Below are positions 1 through 8,079 of a DNA stretch of 12,392 nt, piece after piece. The DNA is from Byssochlamys sp. IMV 00236. Its lineage: Eukaryota > Ascomycota > Eurotiomycetes > Eurotiales > Thermoascaceae. The notes under the pieces are model-generated. The model saw nothing but the letters and a program-made list of their open reading frames with translations, ran no database searches and had not been told where the DNA came from. Made by a program: the position numbers and the translations under genes. The stretch is from contig MSJH02000083.1 of the NCBI GenBank assembly GCA_001931875.2, positions 1 through 12,392 on the forward strand. The letters run 5' to 3'. Positions within the stretch are counted from its first letter, which is position 1; each line of letters begins with the position of its first letter.

Positions 1-248
1 AGAGAGCCCATCAGAAGCAAAAGGATGAATAAAGAAATGATTAGTAAATCAGTTATTTACATTGATATTAAATACTTAGATTATAAAGAAGAGGATTTCT
101 AAGCTCATTTTATGTATTAAATGTTGTCTTTTTAAATAATAAAAAAGACATAAAGGGTTTAATTGTTATTGATCTTGTAATGTGTGCGAATAATTTCTGA
201 AAGAGGTATTATTTTAGCTTTCATTCACAGACACACTTGAATATACAA
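1..248. other. AT-rich leader, no supportable gene
   Basis: No gene can be supported here. All three forward frames are open at the left edge and close at about positions 28, 32 and 102. The tail of an upstream plus-strand gene could therefore run in from outside, but none of the short tails is recognisable. An AATAAA-like string occurs at about 26-31 and another near 137-142, which would suit a 3' end of an upstream transcript. The rest is AT-rich spacer. Confidence 0.4.
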
Positions 249-290
249 CCAATGAAGACAAATTAATTCATCAAGGATTTAGTATAAAAG
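249..290 (+). promoter_or_regulatory. CCAAT and TATA promoter elements of the defensin-like gene
   Basis: A CCAAT box lies at 249-253 and a TATAAAAG box at 283-290, 34 bp apart. The TATA box ends 64 bp before the ATG at 355. The stretch between TATA and ATG is pyrimidine-rich, as is common around fungal transcription starts. The clean CCAAT/TATA arrangement supports the small downstream ORF being a real, regulated gene. A TTTGCTC heptamer lies at 306-312. Confidence 0.6.
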
Positions 291-354
291 GATGTCCTAC
301 TTTAGTTTGCTCTTTTCGATATCCTTCTTTCGCTATTAATCTTGATTTTAAACT

Positions 355-549
355 ATGAAATCTACTTTTTACCTTACTCTCCTTTTCGCCGTTGTGATCA
401 TGATGACCTCTGCTGCTCCTTCAAACATGGCCTGTCATAGACTCACAGAACCTCATGCAAATACTGTCTGTAAATCCCATTGCGGTAATGCAGGTTATTT
501 ATTGGGTGAATGTGGTAGAGATGGTATCTGTCTCTGTCGCACTAAATAG
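355..549 (+). CDS. Secreted defensin-like (CS-alpha-beta) six-cysteine peptide
   Basis: A complete intronless 64-codon gene. Residues 1 to about 20-22 form a signal peptide: a Lys at position 2, a hydrophobic core, then Thr-Ser-Ala-Ala as a plausible cleavage site. The mature part of about 42-44 residues has exactly six Cys spaced C-x11-C-x3-C-x9-C-x5-C-x1-C. The CxxxC plus CxC pair is the signature of the cysteine-stabilised alpha-beta fold, and a GxC-like glycine pattern precedes the fourth Cys. The layout matches invertebrate-type and fungal (plectasin-like) defensins; known members act on bacterial cell-wall precursors or membranes. No propeptide is evident between signal and mature part, unlike plectasin. 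The TATA box upstream and AATAAA at 620-625 bracket it. Family assignment is good; antimicrobial activity is inferred. A scorpion-toxin-like or signalling role on the same fold cannot be excluded. Confidence 0.8.
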   Translation: MKSTFYLTLLFAVVIMMTSAAPSNMACHRLTEPHANTVCKSHCGNAGYLLGECGRDGICLCRTK

Positions 550-619
550 AAGAAACAATATCTATGTATCAAATGTATATATACAATAACGCCTCTATCT
601 TATCAACTTTGTATTATTA

Positions 620-625
620 AATAAA
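620..625 (+). terminator. Polyadenylation signal of the defensin-like gene
   Basis: AATAAA lies 71 nt after the stop codon of the defensin-like gene, in AT-rich sequence. A short 3' UTR of this size is normal for fungal transcripts. Confidence 0.5.
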
Positions 626-1480
626 ACTATATTATTTTACATGGACCCACTTTACGTAATATTGTTTATGACAGTATGTTTGTTTTTTACGCGTCTGGTA
701 GGCTTATTAAAGAGAGGGAGAGCAATGAATGCTGGTGTCGACGCAATGCTTGATCTATAAAAATGATAATATCAATAACTGGATTGACTACAAAGTTGAT
801 GGCTTATTAGGATACTTAAAACAGACATGCCAAACATAGTAGTAATATGTTGTAATTGCTTAACAATGCCTCTTTTTATACACTTTTATTGAACATGAAA
901 TATTCAAAAGGAAGAAATGCCATCCTGGAATACGGCATTGTGTCCTTTGACAACTGACAACTAATATTCTTTAAGCAATTGTAATTCACAGTTGTACGAT
1001 GATACCTGATTGTTGATAGATTAATTCCATCATGTGGGACCCCAGAATTTGATTCCATGATGGATTTTATAGTTGTTTACTACTTGATTGAAAAAAGATT
1101 GTCTCCTTAATATCTCTTTTTTCTAATCTGTAATGATTTCCCATTATAAACTGAATGTGGTCAATGTTTGCTCTCTTTTCTTATTAATAGTTTATTTAAT
1201 AAAATAGAGTTTTCCTTACTTGGCAAAAAGATGTACACGCTGATTTCCTAACAATCTGATATTGATTTTTTTTTTTTTTTTTTTTTTCACAAGCAGACTG
1301 GTTGATTTTTGATTGATAAGATTTCTTGTACTGAACAAATTTATGTAAGACGGGAAGGAGAGAAAGTCGGTAAATTAAATCAGCCGTTTGACCCTAATCA
1401 ATAGGAAAAATTCTTTACCACTTTTTTTTTTCTTCTTCTTCTTTTATTATTATTTCTTACGCTTGTGGAGAGTCGCTACA
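626..1480. other. Intergenic spacer with T22 run; upstream region of the copper ATPase
   Basis: No coding sequence is supported. An open minus-strand stretch at 876-1058 has no recognisable product and AT-driven composition. A 22-nt T run occupies 1266-1287, and a second pyrimidine-rich tract (about 1421-1460) precedes the ATPase start. No clear TATA box was found. A TTTGCTC heptamer at 1167-1173 resembles the yeast Mac1 copper-regulator site but may be chance. The pyrimidine tract followed by AG at 1469-1470 could be the end of a 5' UTR intron or simply a transcription-start context. Confidence 0.5.
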
Positions 1481-4400
1481 ATGTCGGTTAATGCGACACT
1501 TCCCATTCAAGGCATGACTTGTCAGTCATGTGTCAAAGCCATTACGAATGCACTCTCACCTATTGTAGAAAAAGTCAACGTAGACTTGGAACATGCCTGC
1601 GCAACCGTCAGTTATGACTCTACACAACTATCACTGGAAAAAATCATTGAAACGATTGAGGACTGTGGTTTCGATGTACCTATGGAGACTAAAACACTTT
1701 CGTTAACTGTACAAGGCATGACCTGTATGTCCTGTGTCAAATCGATCACCTTAGCCTGTAAGGCTCTTCAGGGAGTACACTCGGTCGTGGTCAGCTTGGA
1801 GGAAAATAAAGCAACGGTGGATTACAGACCTTTGGAGATAACACCTCAAAAAATTATGGAGACGATTGAGGACTGTGGGTTTGATGTTACAGAGTATTCC
1901 AAGGACAACCAACATAAACAAGTTAAAAATGAAACAATAGGAGCAGCAAAAATGACTCAGCTGCATGTAAGCGGTATGACCTGTGCATCTTGCGTCAACA
2001 GTATCGAACGGGGGATTGGACAATTATCAGGTGTTCAGAGCGTTCAAGTCTCTCTCCTTGCTGAATCAGCAACCGTTCATTACGACCCGACCCAGTTACA
2101 CACAAATCAACTCGTGGATGCGATTGAGGATTTAGGATTTGAGGCTACTGTGCTTACTGAAGAAACCGTCACACCCATCAACGACGAAAACAGTCCTAGT
2201 GATGTGAGCCAGCTCCAACTTCAAATCTATGGCATGACCTGTGCCAGCTGCGTTCATGCGATTGAAACCGAGGTCAAAAAACTAGACGGCGTGGTAAGCG
2301 TGTCTGTCAACTTGATGACCGAGACAGGCATCATTCGCCATAATCCCACGCTTGTAGGTGCTCGTGAAATCGTTCGGGCAATCGAAGACTTGGGTTTCAA
2401 CGCACTTGTATCCGACCGGACCCGAAGGGTACAACTCGAGAGTCTGTCCAAGGTGCGGGAAATTCAGCAGTGGCGGAGACTGTTTTTTCAGAGCCTTATT
2501 TTCACCTTGCCTGTGTTTGTGATTGCGATGATATTCCCTGAATTTGCCTTTAGCAGAAACTTACTCAACACACCAACGTACATTGTTCCAGGTCTCTTTC
2601 TTTTTGACTTGGTGCAACTCGTCTTGACAATTCCTGTTCAGTTTTTTATTGGTAAACGCTTTCTTGTGTCTGCCTACCGGTCTATGCGCCACGGTGCGCC
2701 TACGATGGATGTCCTGGTGGCCATCTCAACCTTGTCTGCATTTTCATTTTCTTTACTCTCCGTCATACGGTCTGTCCTGATCGCGTCCCCAGTTCGACCC
2801 TCTGTCTTTTTCGAAACGTCATCCACCTTGATCTCTTTTATTCTCCTAGGTCGGTATTTAGAAAACATGGCCAAGGGACAATCCTCTACTGCACTGTCTA
2901 AACTCATGTCATTGACACCCTCCGTTGCCCTCTTGGTGGAGTATGACAAGGAAGAGACGATTGTAGCCGAGAAACAGATTCCGTCTGAACTGATCCAGAT
3001 TGATGATTATCTCAAGGTCACGCCTGGCGCCAAGGTCCCTACCGACGGTATTTTGGTCTCTGGTCAATCTTCAGTGGACGAAAGCATGGTCACGGGCGAG
3101 GTCGATCCTGTAGACAAGACGCCTGGTCAGACCGTGATCGGAGGCACGGTGAACGGATTAGGTACCTTTGTGATGCGTGCCACACGGGTAGGTTCTGATA
3201 CAGCCCTCAGTCAGATTGTTAAGCTCGTCGAAGATGCTCAGGTGAAGAAGGCTCCCATCCAAGGCTTTACCGACAGAGTCGCAGGTGTCTTTGTTCCCTG
3301 TGTCCTCCTCTTGGGTGCACTCACTCTCATCTCCTGGACCCTGCTCGTTGGTTGTCTGGGAGTCAACCGTATGCCAAGTCTATTACAGCATGAGATACAA
3401 AAGGAAGGAAATGGAAGCTGGTTCTTTGTCTGTCTTAAGATGTGTATCAGCGTCATCATCGTCGCCTGCCCTTGTGCACTTGGTCTTGCTACGCCTACAG
3501 CCGTCATGGTTGGCACGGGTCTTGCTGCTGAACATGGTGTGATCTTTAAGGGTGGTGCTGTGCTCGAAACCGGTCAAAGGGTCAACAAGGTCGTCTTTGA
3601 TAAAACGGGTACGCTAACGACAGGCAAGGTCGAAGTTGTCAATTATCAAGCCTGGGACGGTGCCGAAAAGACAAGGCAGTACATGCTGGTGCTGGCAGCG
3701 CTGGCAGAAGCCCAAAGCGAACATCTTTTGGGTCGTGCTATTGTGAACAAGGTGAAGGAACTGCGTGGCTTGGAACCTGAGGCTACCTTGGATCATCTCG
3801 GATCTGTATCTGATTTTAAGAGCGAGACTGGGTTTGGTATCGAATGTTATGTTACGCTCGAAGGTCAAGACAAGAAACAACATGTGGTGGTAGGTAATCA
3901 GCGATGGTTGGAAGATTTCCACGGTATTGCCATGACAGATGACCAAATGTCAACTGTGCGTCATGATGCGGCCAAAGGATTTACCTCGATTCTGGTTGCT
4001 GTGAACGGTGTGCCTTCTGGGTTTGTCTCTGTATCGGATACGGTCAAGCCTGAAGCTGAGATGGTGATTCAGACCTTACACCATATGGGTATCGATACGG
4101 CTATGGTGACTGGCGATAATGCTACGACGGCACACTGTATTGCTAAAAAACTAGGCATCACTGAAGTACATGCAGGTATCTCACCCAACGGAAAGACGGA
4201 TATCGTAAAGAGCATGCAAAGCCAACTTCGACCTCAATCCAGATTCTTGCTTGCACCTAAACTGGTTCCGACTGTCGTTGCTATGGTAGGTGATGGTATC
4301 AACGATTCGCCTGCGCTTGTTGCCGCTAATTTAGGTATTGCCTTATGCAGTGGTACGGATATTGCTATGGAAGCTGCTGATGTCGTCCTTATGAGAGCTG

Positions 4401-4795
4401 ATCTGACGGATGTCATTGTGGCCCTTGATCTGTCCAAGTCGATTTTCAAGCGAATCAAACTAAATCTACTATGGGCTTGCATTTACAATATTATTGGTAT
4501 TCCCCTTGCCATGGGCATCCTCATACCCTTTGGTATTCATCTTCACCCTATGATGGCAGGCATGGCTATGGCTGCAAGTTCAACCAGTGTGGTCTTTAGC
4601 AGTCTCATGCTTAAGTGGTTCTGGCGTAAACCGTCCTTGGATGAACAAGACAAGGTAAAGATAAGCAAATTCAGATTGCTTATAAGAAAGCTGTTTCAAG
4701 TGGATGGTCGTAGCAAAGGAGTGTATCAACCATTACAGAGCAGTCAGTCAGATTACGACTTGGAAAGCTTAGCACCCACATCACCACGACATTAA
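1481..4795 (+). CDS. CCC2: P1B-type Cu(+)-transporting ATPase, four HMA domains (Ccc2/ATP7-like)
   Basis: Exports or compartmentalises Cu(+) using ATP; Golgi or plasma-membrane location is not decided by the sequence. The ATG at 1481 (1104 residues) is preferred over the in-frame ATG at 1388, because the extra 31 residues are a Phe/Tyr run translated from a pyrimidine tract. Four heavy-metal domains carry GMTCxSC at residues 11-17, 79-85, 165-171 and 251-257. Hydrophobic segments start at about 336, 370, 406, 441, 596, 648, 990 and 1020. Catalytic motifs: TGE 538-540, CPC 663-665 (TM6), phosphorylated Asp707 in DKTGT, TGD 877-879, GDGIND 937-942. TM7 has Tyr1002-Asn1003 and TM8 Met1030-x-x-Ser-Ser, completing the Cu(+) transport residues. 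ATP-site residues Glu743, His748, Gly784-x-Gly786 and Asn806 are kept, but the usual Pro after His748 is Leu. Yeast Ccc2 has two metal domains and human ATP7A/B six. Intronless over 3.3 kb. Orthology to CCC2 rather than a CrpA-type exporter is not certain. Confidence 0.95.
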   Translation: MSVNATLPIQGMTCQSCVKAITNALSPIVEKVNVDLEHACATVSYDSTQLSLEKIIETIEDCGFDVPMETKTLSLTVQGMTCMSCVKSITLACKALQGVHSVVVSLEENKATVDYRPLEITPQKIMETIEDCGFDVTEYSKDNQHKQVKNETIGAAKMTQLHVSGMTCASCVNSIERGIGQLSGVQSVQVSLLAESATVHYDPTQLHTNQLVDAIEDLGFEATVLTEETVTPINDENSPSDVSQLQLQIYGMTCASCVHAIETEVKKLDGVVSVSVNLMTETGIIRHNPTLVGAREIVRAIEDLGFNALVSDRTRRVQLESLSKVREIQQWRRLFFQSLIFTLPVFVIAMIFPEFAFSRNLLNTPTYIVPGLFLFDLVQLVLTIPVQFFIGKRFLVSAYRSMRHGAPTMDVLVAISTLSAFSFSLLSVIRSVLIASPVRPSVFFETSSTLISFILLGRYLENMAKGQSSTALSKLMSLTPSVALLVEYDKEETIVAEKQIPSELIQIDDYLKVTPGAKVPTDGILVSGQSSVDESMVTGEVDPVDKTPGQTVIGGTVNGLGTFVMRATRVGSDTALSQIVKLVEDAQVKKAPIQGFTDRVAGVFVPCVLLLGALTLISWTLLVGCLGVNRMPSLLQHEIQKEGNGSWFFVCLKMCISVIIVACPCALGLATPTAVMVGTGLAAEHGVIFKGGAVLETGQRVNKVVFDKTGTLTTGKVEVVNYQAWDGAEKTRQYMLVLAALAEAQSEHLLGRAIVNKVKELRGLEPEATLDHLGSVSDFKSETGFGIECYVTLEGQDKKQHVVVGNQRWLEDFHGIAMTDDQMSTVRHDAAKGFTSILVAVNGVPSGFVSVSDTVKPEAEMVIQTLHHMGIDTAMVTGDNATTAHCIAKKLGITEVHAGISPNGKTDIVKSMQSQLRPQSRFLLAPKLVPTVVAMVGDGINDSPALVAANLGIALCSGTDIAMEAADVVLMRADLTDVIVALDLSKSIFKRIKLNLLWACIYNIIGIPLAMGILIPFGIHLHPMMAGMAMAASSTSVVFSSLMLKWFWRKPSLDEQDKVKISKFRLLIRKLFQVDGRSKGVYQPLQSSQSDYDLESLAPTSPRH

Positions 4796-5434
4796 TTGTA
4801 TATTCTTTCATTAACTGTAAACATAATCCAATTCCCCTTCTCTTATATAAATTCCTTACACTTTTTTTTAATAAAATGAAGCCAGAATACGTTATTAAAT
4901 ATAATAGATCAAAAGACCATTGTCGTATTTTTTTTTCTTTATGTCTAATGCTATATCCTATGAAGCAGCCTTTACGTTGCTTACAGGTAGCAATATTTCA
5001 TAGCTAGTCGTTTATGTTAATCAGTACTCATACGACGGACATGACAACAATGTCAGAAATGAAGGTAAAGATTTGTTACAGGGACTTGTGTTGATGTATT
5101 TAACCATGAAAAAGACACACACTTTAAAAAGCTGTAGCCTTGTTTTTTTTTTTTTATCCGTTCTACACCACAGAAGAAGAGGTCAAGACAGAATCGCTAT
5201 ATAACAAAATATTGTATTTAACAAGCAAATAGCAAAGAATGTTTTACTTTATATGTATTTTATCCATAATAAGGATAACATACCTAAAGAGTTCTTTTTT
5301 TTTCTTTCTTTCTGTGTTTATAAAGTGACACTCTTGTCTATGCAGACCCATTTGTGTACTCAAAAAAAAAAAAAAAAAAAAAAAATTAAGACTCACTCTT
5401 CTTTTATACTAATTCTCTTAAACAGCCCATTAAA
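4796..5434. other. Intergenic spacer: ATPase 3' end and WW-gene promoter
   Basis: An AATAAA at 4870-4875, 75 nt after the ATPase stop, is the likely polyadenylation signal. No gene is supported. T-rich runs occur near 4928 and 5142-5155. A TATAAAG at 5319-5325 lies about 110 bp before the WW-gene ATG. A 24-nt A run fills 5362-5385. TACTAAT at 5407-5413 followed by a pyrimidine stretch and CAG ending at 5424 looks like a branch point and 3' splice site, so a 5' UTR intron may end 10 nt before the ATG. No convincing donor was identified. Confidence 0.45.
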
Positions 5435-6352
5435 ATGGATCGTCGCTACGATTACCCTCCTAGACCACGTTTTACACATCCAAGACCGAGATATGACGAT
5501 AGATACTACAGACCACGATACCATCCTTTGCCACCACCACTGCCTTCACATTATAGGTATCCCAGACCTCCTCCTCGTCCTTCTTCTCCTTACTACTACC
5601 CAGCAAGACCAAGGGATTATCACAGCTATTACCACCATTCCCGATCTTCCTCATCGAGACATGATGATAGAAGAAGACCAGAGAAAGTGTCGAATGGGTC
5701 AACATCAAGAAAACAAGAAGAAGAGATAAAGAGCATGGGCCCATCGCAATCAAAAGAGGAGCAGAGAGAAACACCAATCGAAAAAGAACAAAAACCAATA
5801 GAAGAAGAGAAAAAGCCAGTGATAAAAGAAGCTGTGATTTCGTTTGATTCAGATGGAGAAGATGACTGGGTGAATGAAACCATGGCTCAATCGAGCCCTG
5901 AGCCAAAACAAGAAGAACCACAAAAAGAGGAAAAGAAGCAAGAAAAGGACAGTTTACCGGAAACATGGATATCTTGTCAGACAGAGAAAGGAGAAGTTTA
6001 CTATTATAATCAAATAACGCGTAAGAGTGTATGGGATATAAAAGACATTCATGACAATAGAGGAGCAAATAGCAGTGAACATCGTCCTGTGAAAAGAGAA
6101 GTGCATCATTATCATCGTACTGAGATACGTCAAGTACGACCTTATTATGACAGATATCCATCTCCACCCTCTTCTAATATACCGCCTTCACCACCACTAC
6201 CATCATCGTCATCGTCGTCATCACTATCAGCACCAGGTCGATATTATCCACGACGTTATCCGCCTTATCATCGACCGCCTCTATATCAACCGAGATGGAC
6301 GGATAGAAGAGCGACAAGAAGAAACGAACCTTATGAAAAGAGATACAGATAA
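5435..6352 (+). CDS. WW-domain protein with Tyr/Arg/Pro-rich low-complexity arms
   Basis: 305 residues, uninterrupted. Residues 1 to about 65 are rich in Tyr, Arg and Pro (many RPR, PRY, YYRP-type strings), followed by a Ser/Arg-rich bit near 69-80. Residues about 85-170 are highly charged (Glu/Lys), with an acidic DSDGEDDW patch. One WW domain spans about 174-203: LPxxW with Trp178, the central YYYN block, an NQxT turn, and the second Trp200, 22 residues on. The usual Pro shortly after the second Trp is missing (Trp-Asp-Ile-Lys). The tail (about 230-305) returns to Pro/Ser then Tyr/Arg/Pro, mirroring the N-terminus, with a Ser run from a TCA/TCG repeat. WW domains bind Pro-rich ligands; RNA-linked examples include Prp40/FBP11 and the arms resemble those of RNA-associated proteins. 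An RNA-processing or scaffolding role is inferred, not shown. A TATA-like site lies upstream at 5319; no AATAAA is seen just after the stop. Confidence 0.8.
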   Translation: MDRRYDYPPRPRFTHPRPRYDDRYYRPRYHPLPPPLPSHYRYPRPPPRPSSPYYYPARPRDYHSYYHHSRSSSSRHDDRRRPEKVSNGSTSRKQEEEIKSMGPSQSKEEQRETPIEKEQKPIEEEKKPVIKEAVISFDSDGEDDWVNETMAQSSPEPKQEEPQKEEKKQEKDSLPETWISCQTEKGEVYYYNQITRKSVWDIKDIHDNRGANSSEHRPVKREVHHYHRTEIRQVRPYYDRYPSPPSSNIPPSPPLPSSSSSSSLSAPGRYYPRRYPPYHRPPLYQPRWTDRRATRRNEPYEKRYR

Positions 6353-6420
6353 TACTTTTTTGAATTATTTTATATAAAATGTTTGTTTTATCCCCAAAGT
6401 TTTTTCTGTCATGTTGGGAT

Positions 6421-6444
6421 ACACACACACACGCACACACACAC
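6421..6444. repeat. CA dinucleotide microsatellite
   Basis: A 24-nt (AC)n tract with one G interruption. It is alternating purine-pyrimidine sequence and likely length-polymorphic. It lies about 70 bp after the WW-gene stop codon. Confidence 0.9.
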
Positions 6445-6545
6445 GGCACAACACTTCAACTTGCAGCATTTCATAAAGTATATAATGTTCTTGACATAAG
6501 CTCAATTTTGACCTTGCAGAAAAAGAACAGACTACACAGACATGA

Positions 6546-6577
6546 AGAGAGAGAGGGAAAGAGAGAGAGAAAGAAAA
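6546..6577. repeat. GA-rich purine microsatellite
   Basis: A tract of about 32 nt of AG repeats broken by GGGAAA and ending in AAAG units: an all-purine run on the plus strand. Confidence 0.85.
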
Positions 6578-6867
6578 TCTTATTCACTACTTTTCTTGAT
6601 ATTAGGTAAGATGCATTTGATATTCCAATGCATTATTATAAAGTATAATAAAGAATAGGTGTATATAATCATTAAATACACAGACAGAAAGAGAATGATG
6701 AATGATGTATGAATAGTTGTAAATACAATATCAAAAGATGAGGATTGACTACTACTAATTACGCTTTTAATCTTCACTTTTTACACATTTGATAATGATT
6801 GCTCATGTTGCTACAATAAATAAAAGGTCTAAAGTTAAATTTGTGAAGAGCAACAGGATTGCATTAC

Positions 6868-7781
6868 TCATTTTCTTGAAGCAGTACATTCAGAACTGAC
6901 AATTTCCCTTATAAATTTACCTGTTGAATCAAATATGATCCATAGCTTTCCCCAAAATAGAATACTCTATAAACATACTACGAAAAGTATAATATTGATT
7001 TAGGATTTAATTTATCTACAACTTGTATGAGTAAGATACATTTAGCACCGTACTCTTCAATTGTATGTGCACCAAACAATGATAGCCGTAACAAATCTTG
7101 ATGTGTACTCAATGAGTCCTTCTTCTTATACTCTGCCTTAACCTCGGCGAAACCAGAGTAATCCTTGAGCCTTCTTTCTTGGATTAAAGCACAACCAGCA
7201 TCAGGACGGGTATTATATGATTCCGTCACCGTTCTATCTAGCCTATCGATTGGATGTAGAATTGATATCCCTAATACCACAGTCTAGTAAGCTTATGTCA
7301 GGCCGTTTACCACAAAAAAAGTTTATCCTTTTCAGGTTGATGCAATAGTGAGCTGAGGATTAGATCAACAAAATTGTTAATAAGCTCTTGCTCTTTGATT
7401 GTGTGATCAATAAGTTCTTCATTAGGTAACTTGTTGATTCTAAAATTGTAAATTAAGAATTGGACTAGTTTATGGAGCCTAACATCATGAGTTTCTTTTA
7501 TATTATATGTATACTACGCACAAGTTATCTAGAACATCAACCAATTTGCGGCCCTCTTTTTCTGTTGCTTCATAGATATTAAACAGTTTGATCTTCATTT
7601 CATCGTTGTCCGGAGTATCACCCATGCCTTAAAAAAGAGAATGTAAAGATAACATCGTAATTCCATGTCAACCTTTAAGCTTATTTACCCTGAATGCTTC
7701 CGTTACAGCATCAAGTGTTTCTTTTTCAATCTTTGCATCGCACTTGTGCAATTCCAGCACCTGCTTATGCAGGACATCCAT
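6868..7781 (-). CDS. Five-exon hypothetical protein of a Mucorales-expanded family; PD-(D/E)XK-like motif
   Basis: Reconstructed by splicing on the minus strand: exons 7781-7673, 7627-7522, 7439-7311, 7242-7020 and 6966-6868. The total is 666 nt, giving 221 residues with all phases consistent and no internal stop. Donors from intron 2 onward are GTGCGT, GTAAAC and GTAGAT; all acceptors are AG. Intron 1 is weak: an in-phase join needs a poor GTTGAC donor, while the better GTAAAT at 7688 shifts frame. The true start may instead be the ATG at 7625, or exon 1 may be damaged. From memory the region resembles a hypothetical family abundant in Rhizopus/Mucor: a stretch ending LFLW, then RPDA (residues 127-130), GFAEVK (145-150), then HQDLLRL. 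Pro128-Asp129 followed 19 residues later by Glu148-x-Lys150 fits a PD-(D/E)XK nuclease-like core; this function is inferred. It may also be a decaying copy. It ends downstream of a transposase relic on the same strand. Confidence 0.55.
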
Positions 7782-8079
7782 ATTTATGCTAACGAAACAT
7801 TTGAATGTGTAACGTCCAGCTAAATTTGTTCAGAGAACAGACATCTTTCCATGTTATGTAGACTAATGTTTCAAGAAGAAAAAGAGATAAAAAGAAATGT
7901 TGTTATTTATTTTATGTTGTCAGTTGATCAACAAAGAAGCAATATCATGTATAGTTGCATTAAAGAATACTCCATTAGAAGTGTTAGGTTAGATAGCAAC
8001 TTTGATAGTGTGAAGTTGTATAGTGACAACATAGGTAACATCCTCGTAACATTAGCCTTCTCGTGGATTTCCTCGTGCA
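7782..8079. other. Spacer upstream of the minus-strand gene
   Basis: About 300 bp of AT-rich sequence between the minus-strand gene start and the transposase-like remnant. A plus-strand open stretch (7851-8084) and matching minus-strand stretches have no recognisable product. Part may be decayed 3' transposase sequence, but I see no motif to support that. Confidence 0.35.

Larger units (their letters stand above)
6353..6867. other. AT-rich intergenic spacer between WW gene and minus-strand gene
   Basis: No supportable gene on either strand. Short open stretches here are AT-biased or read through microsatellites. The region is shared by the 3' ends of two converging genes (WW gene on plus, the spliced gene on minus). 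Confidence 0.5.

Noticed and set aside
1388..1480. N-terminal extension of the ATPase from the in-frame ATG at 1388
   Set aside because: The 31 extra residues are a Phe/Tyr run translated from a TTC/TTT pyrimidine tract and do not resemble a targeting signal; the ATG at 1481 starts 10 residues before the first metal-binding motif.
5253..5729. 158-residue plus-strand frame overlapping the WW gene start
   Set aside because: It reads through the A24 run as poly-Lys and then through the WW gene in the wrong frame; no domain is visible.
5472..6167. 231-residue minus-strand open frame opposite the WW gene
   Set aside because: It is the antisense of a low-complexity coding region; its Leu/Ser-rich content is the complement of Glu/Lys and Tyr/Arg codons, with no recognisable domain.
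6421..6444. CA repeat considered as part of a CRISPR-like or tandem array
   Set aside because: It is a simple dinucleotide microsatellite with no repeat-spacer structure.
6978..7280. A stand-alone 100-residue minus-strand protein starting at 7280
   Set aside because: It has no ATG (the codon is GTG) and sits partly in a predicted intron; it is exon 4 plus intron 4 of the spliced gene.
7311..7320. Frameshift at the T7 run (7314-7320) disabling the minus-strand gene
   Set aside because: Using the later AG acceptor at 7243 restores the frame without any indel, so a frameshift need not be assumed.
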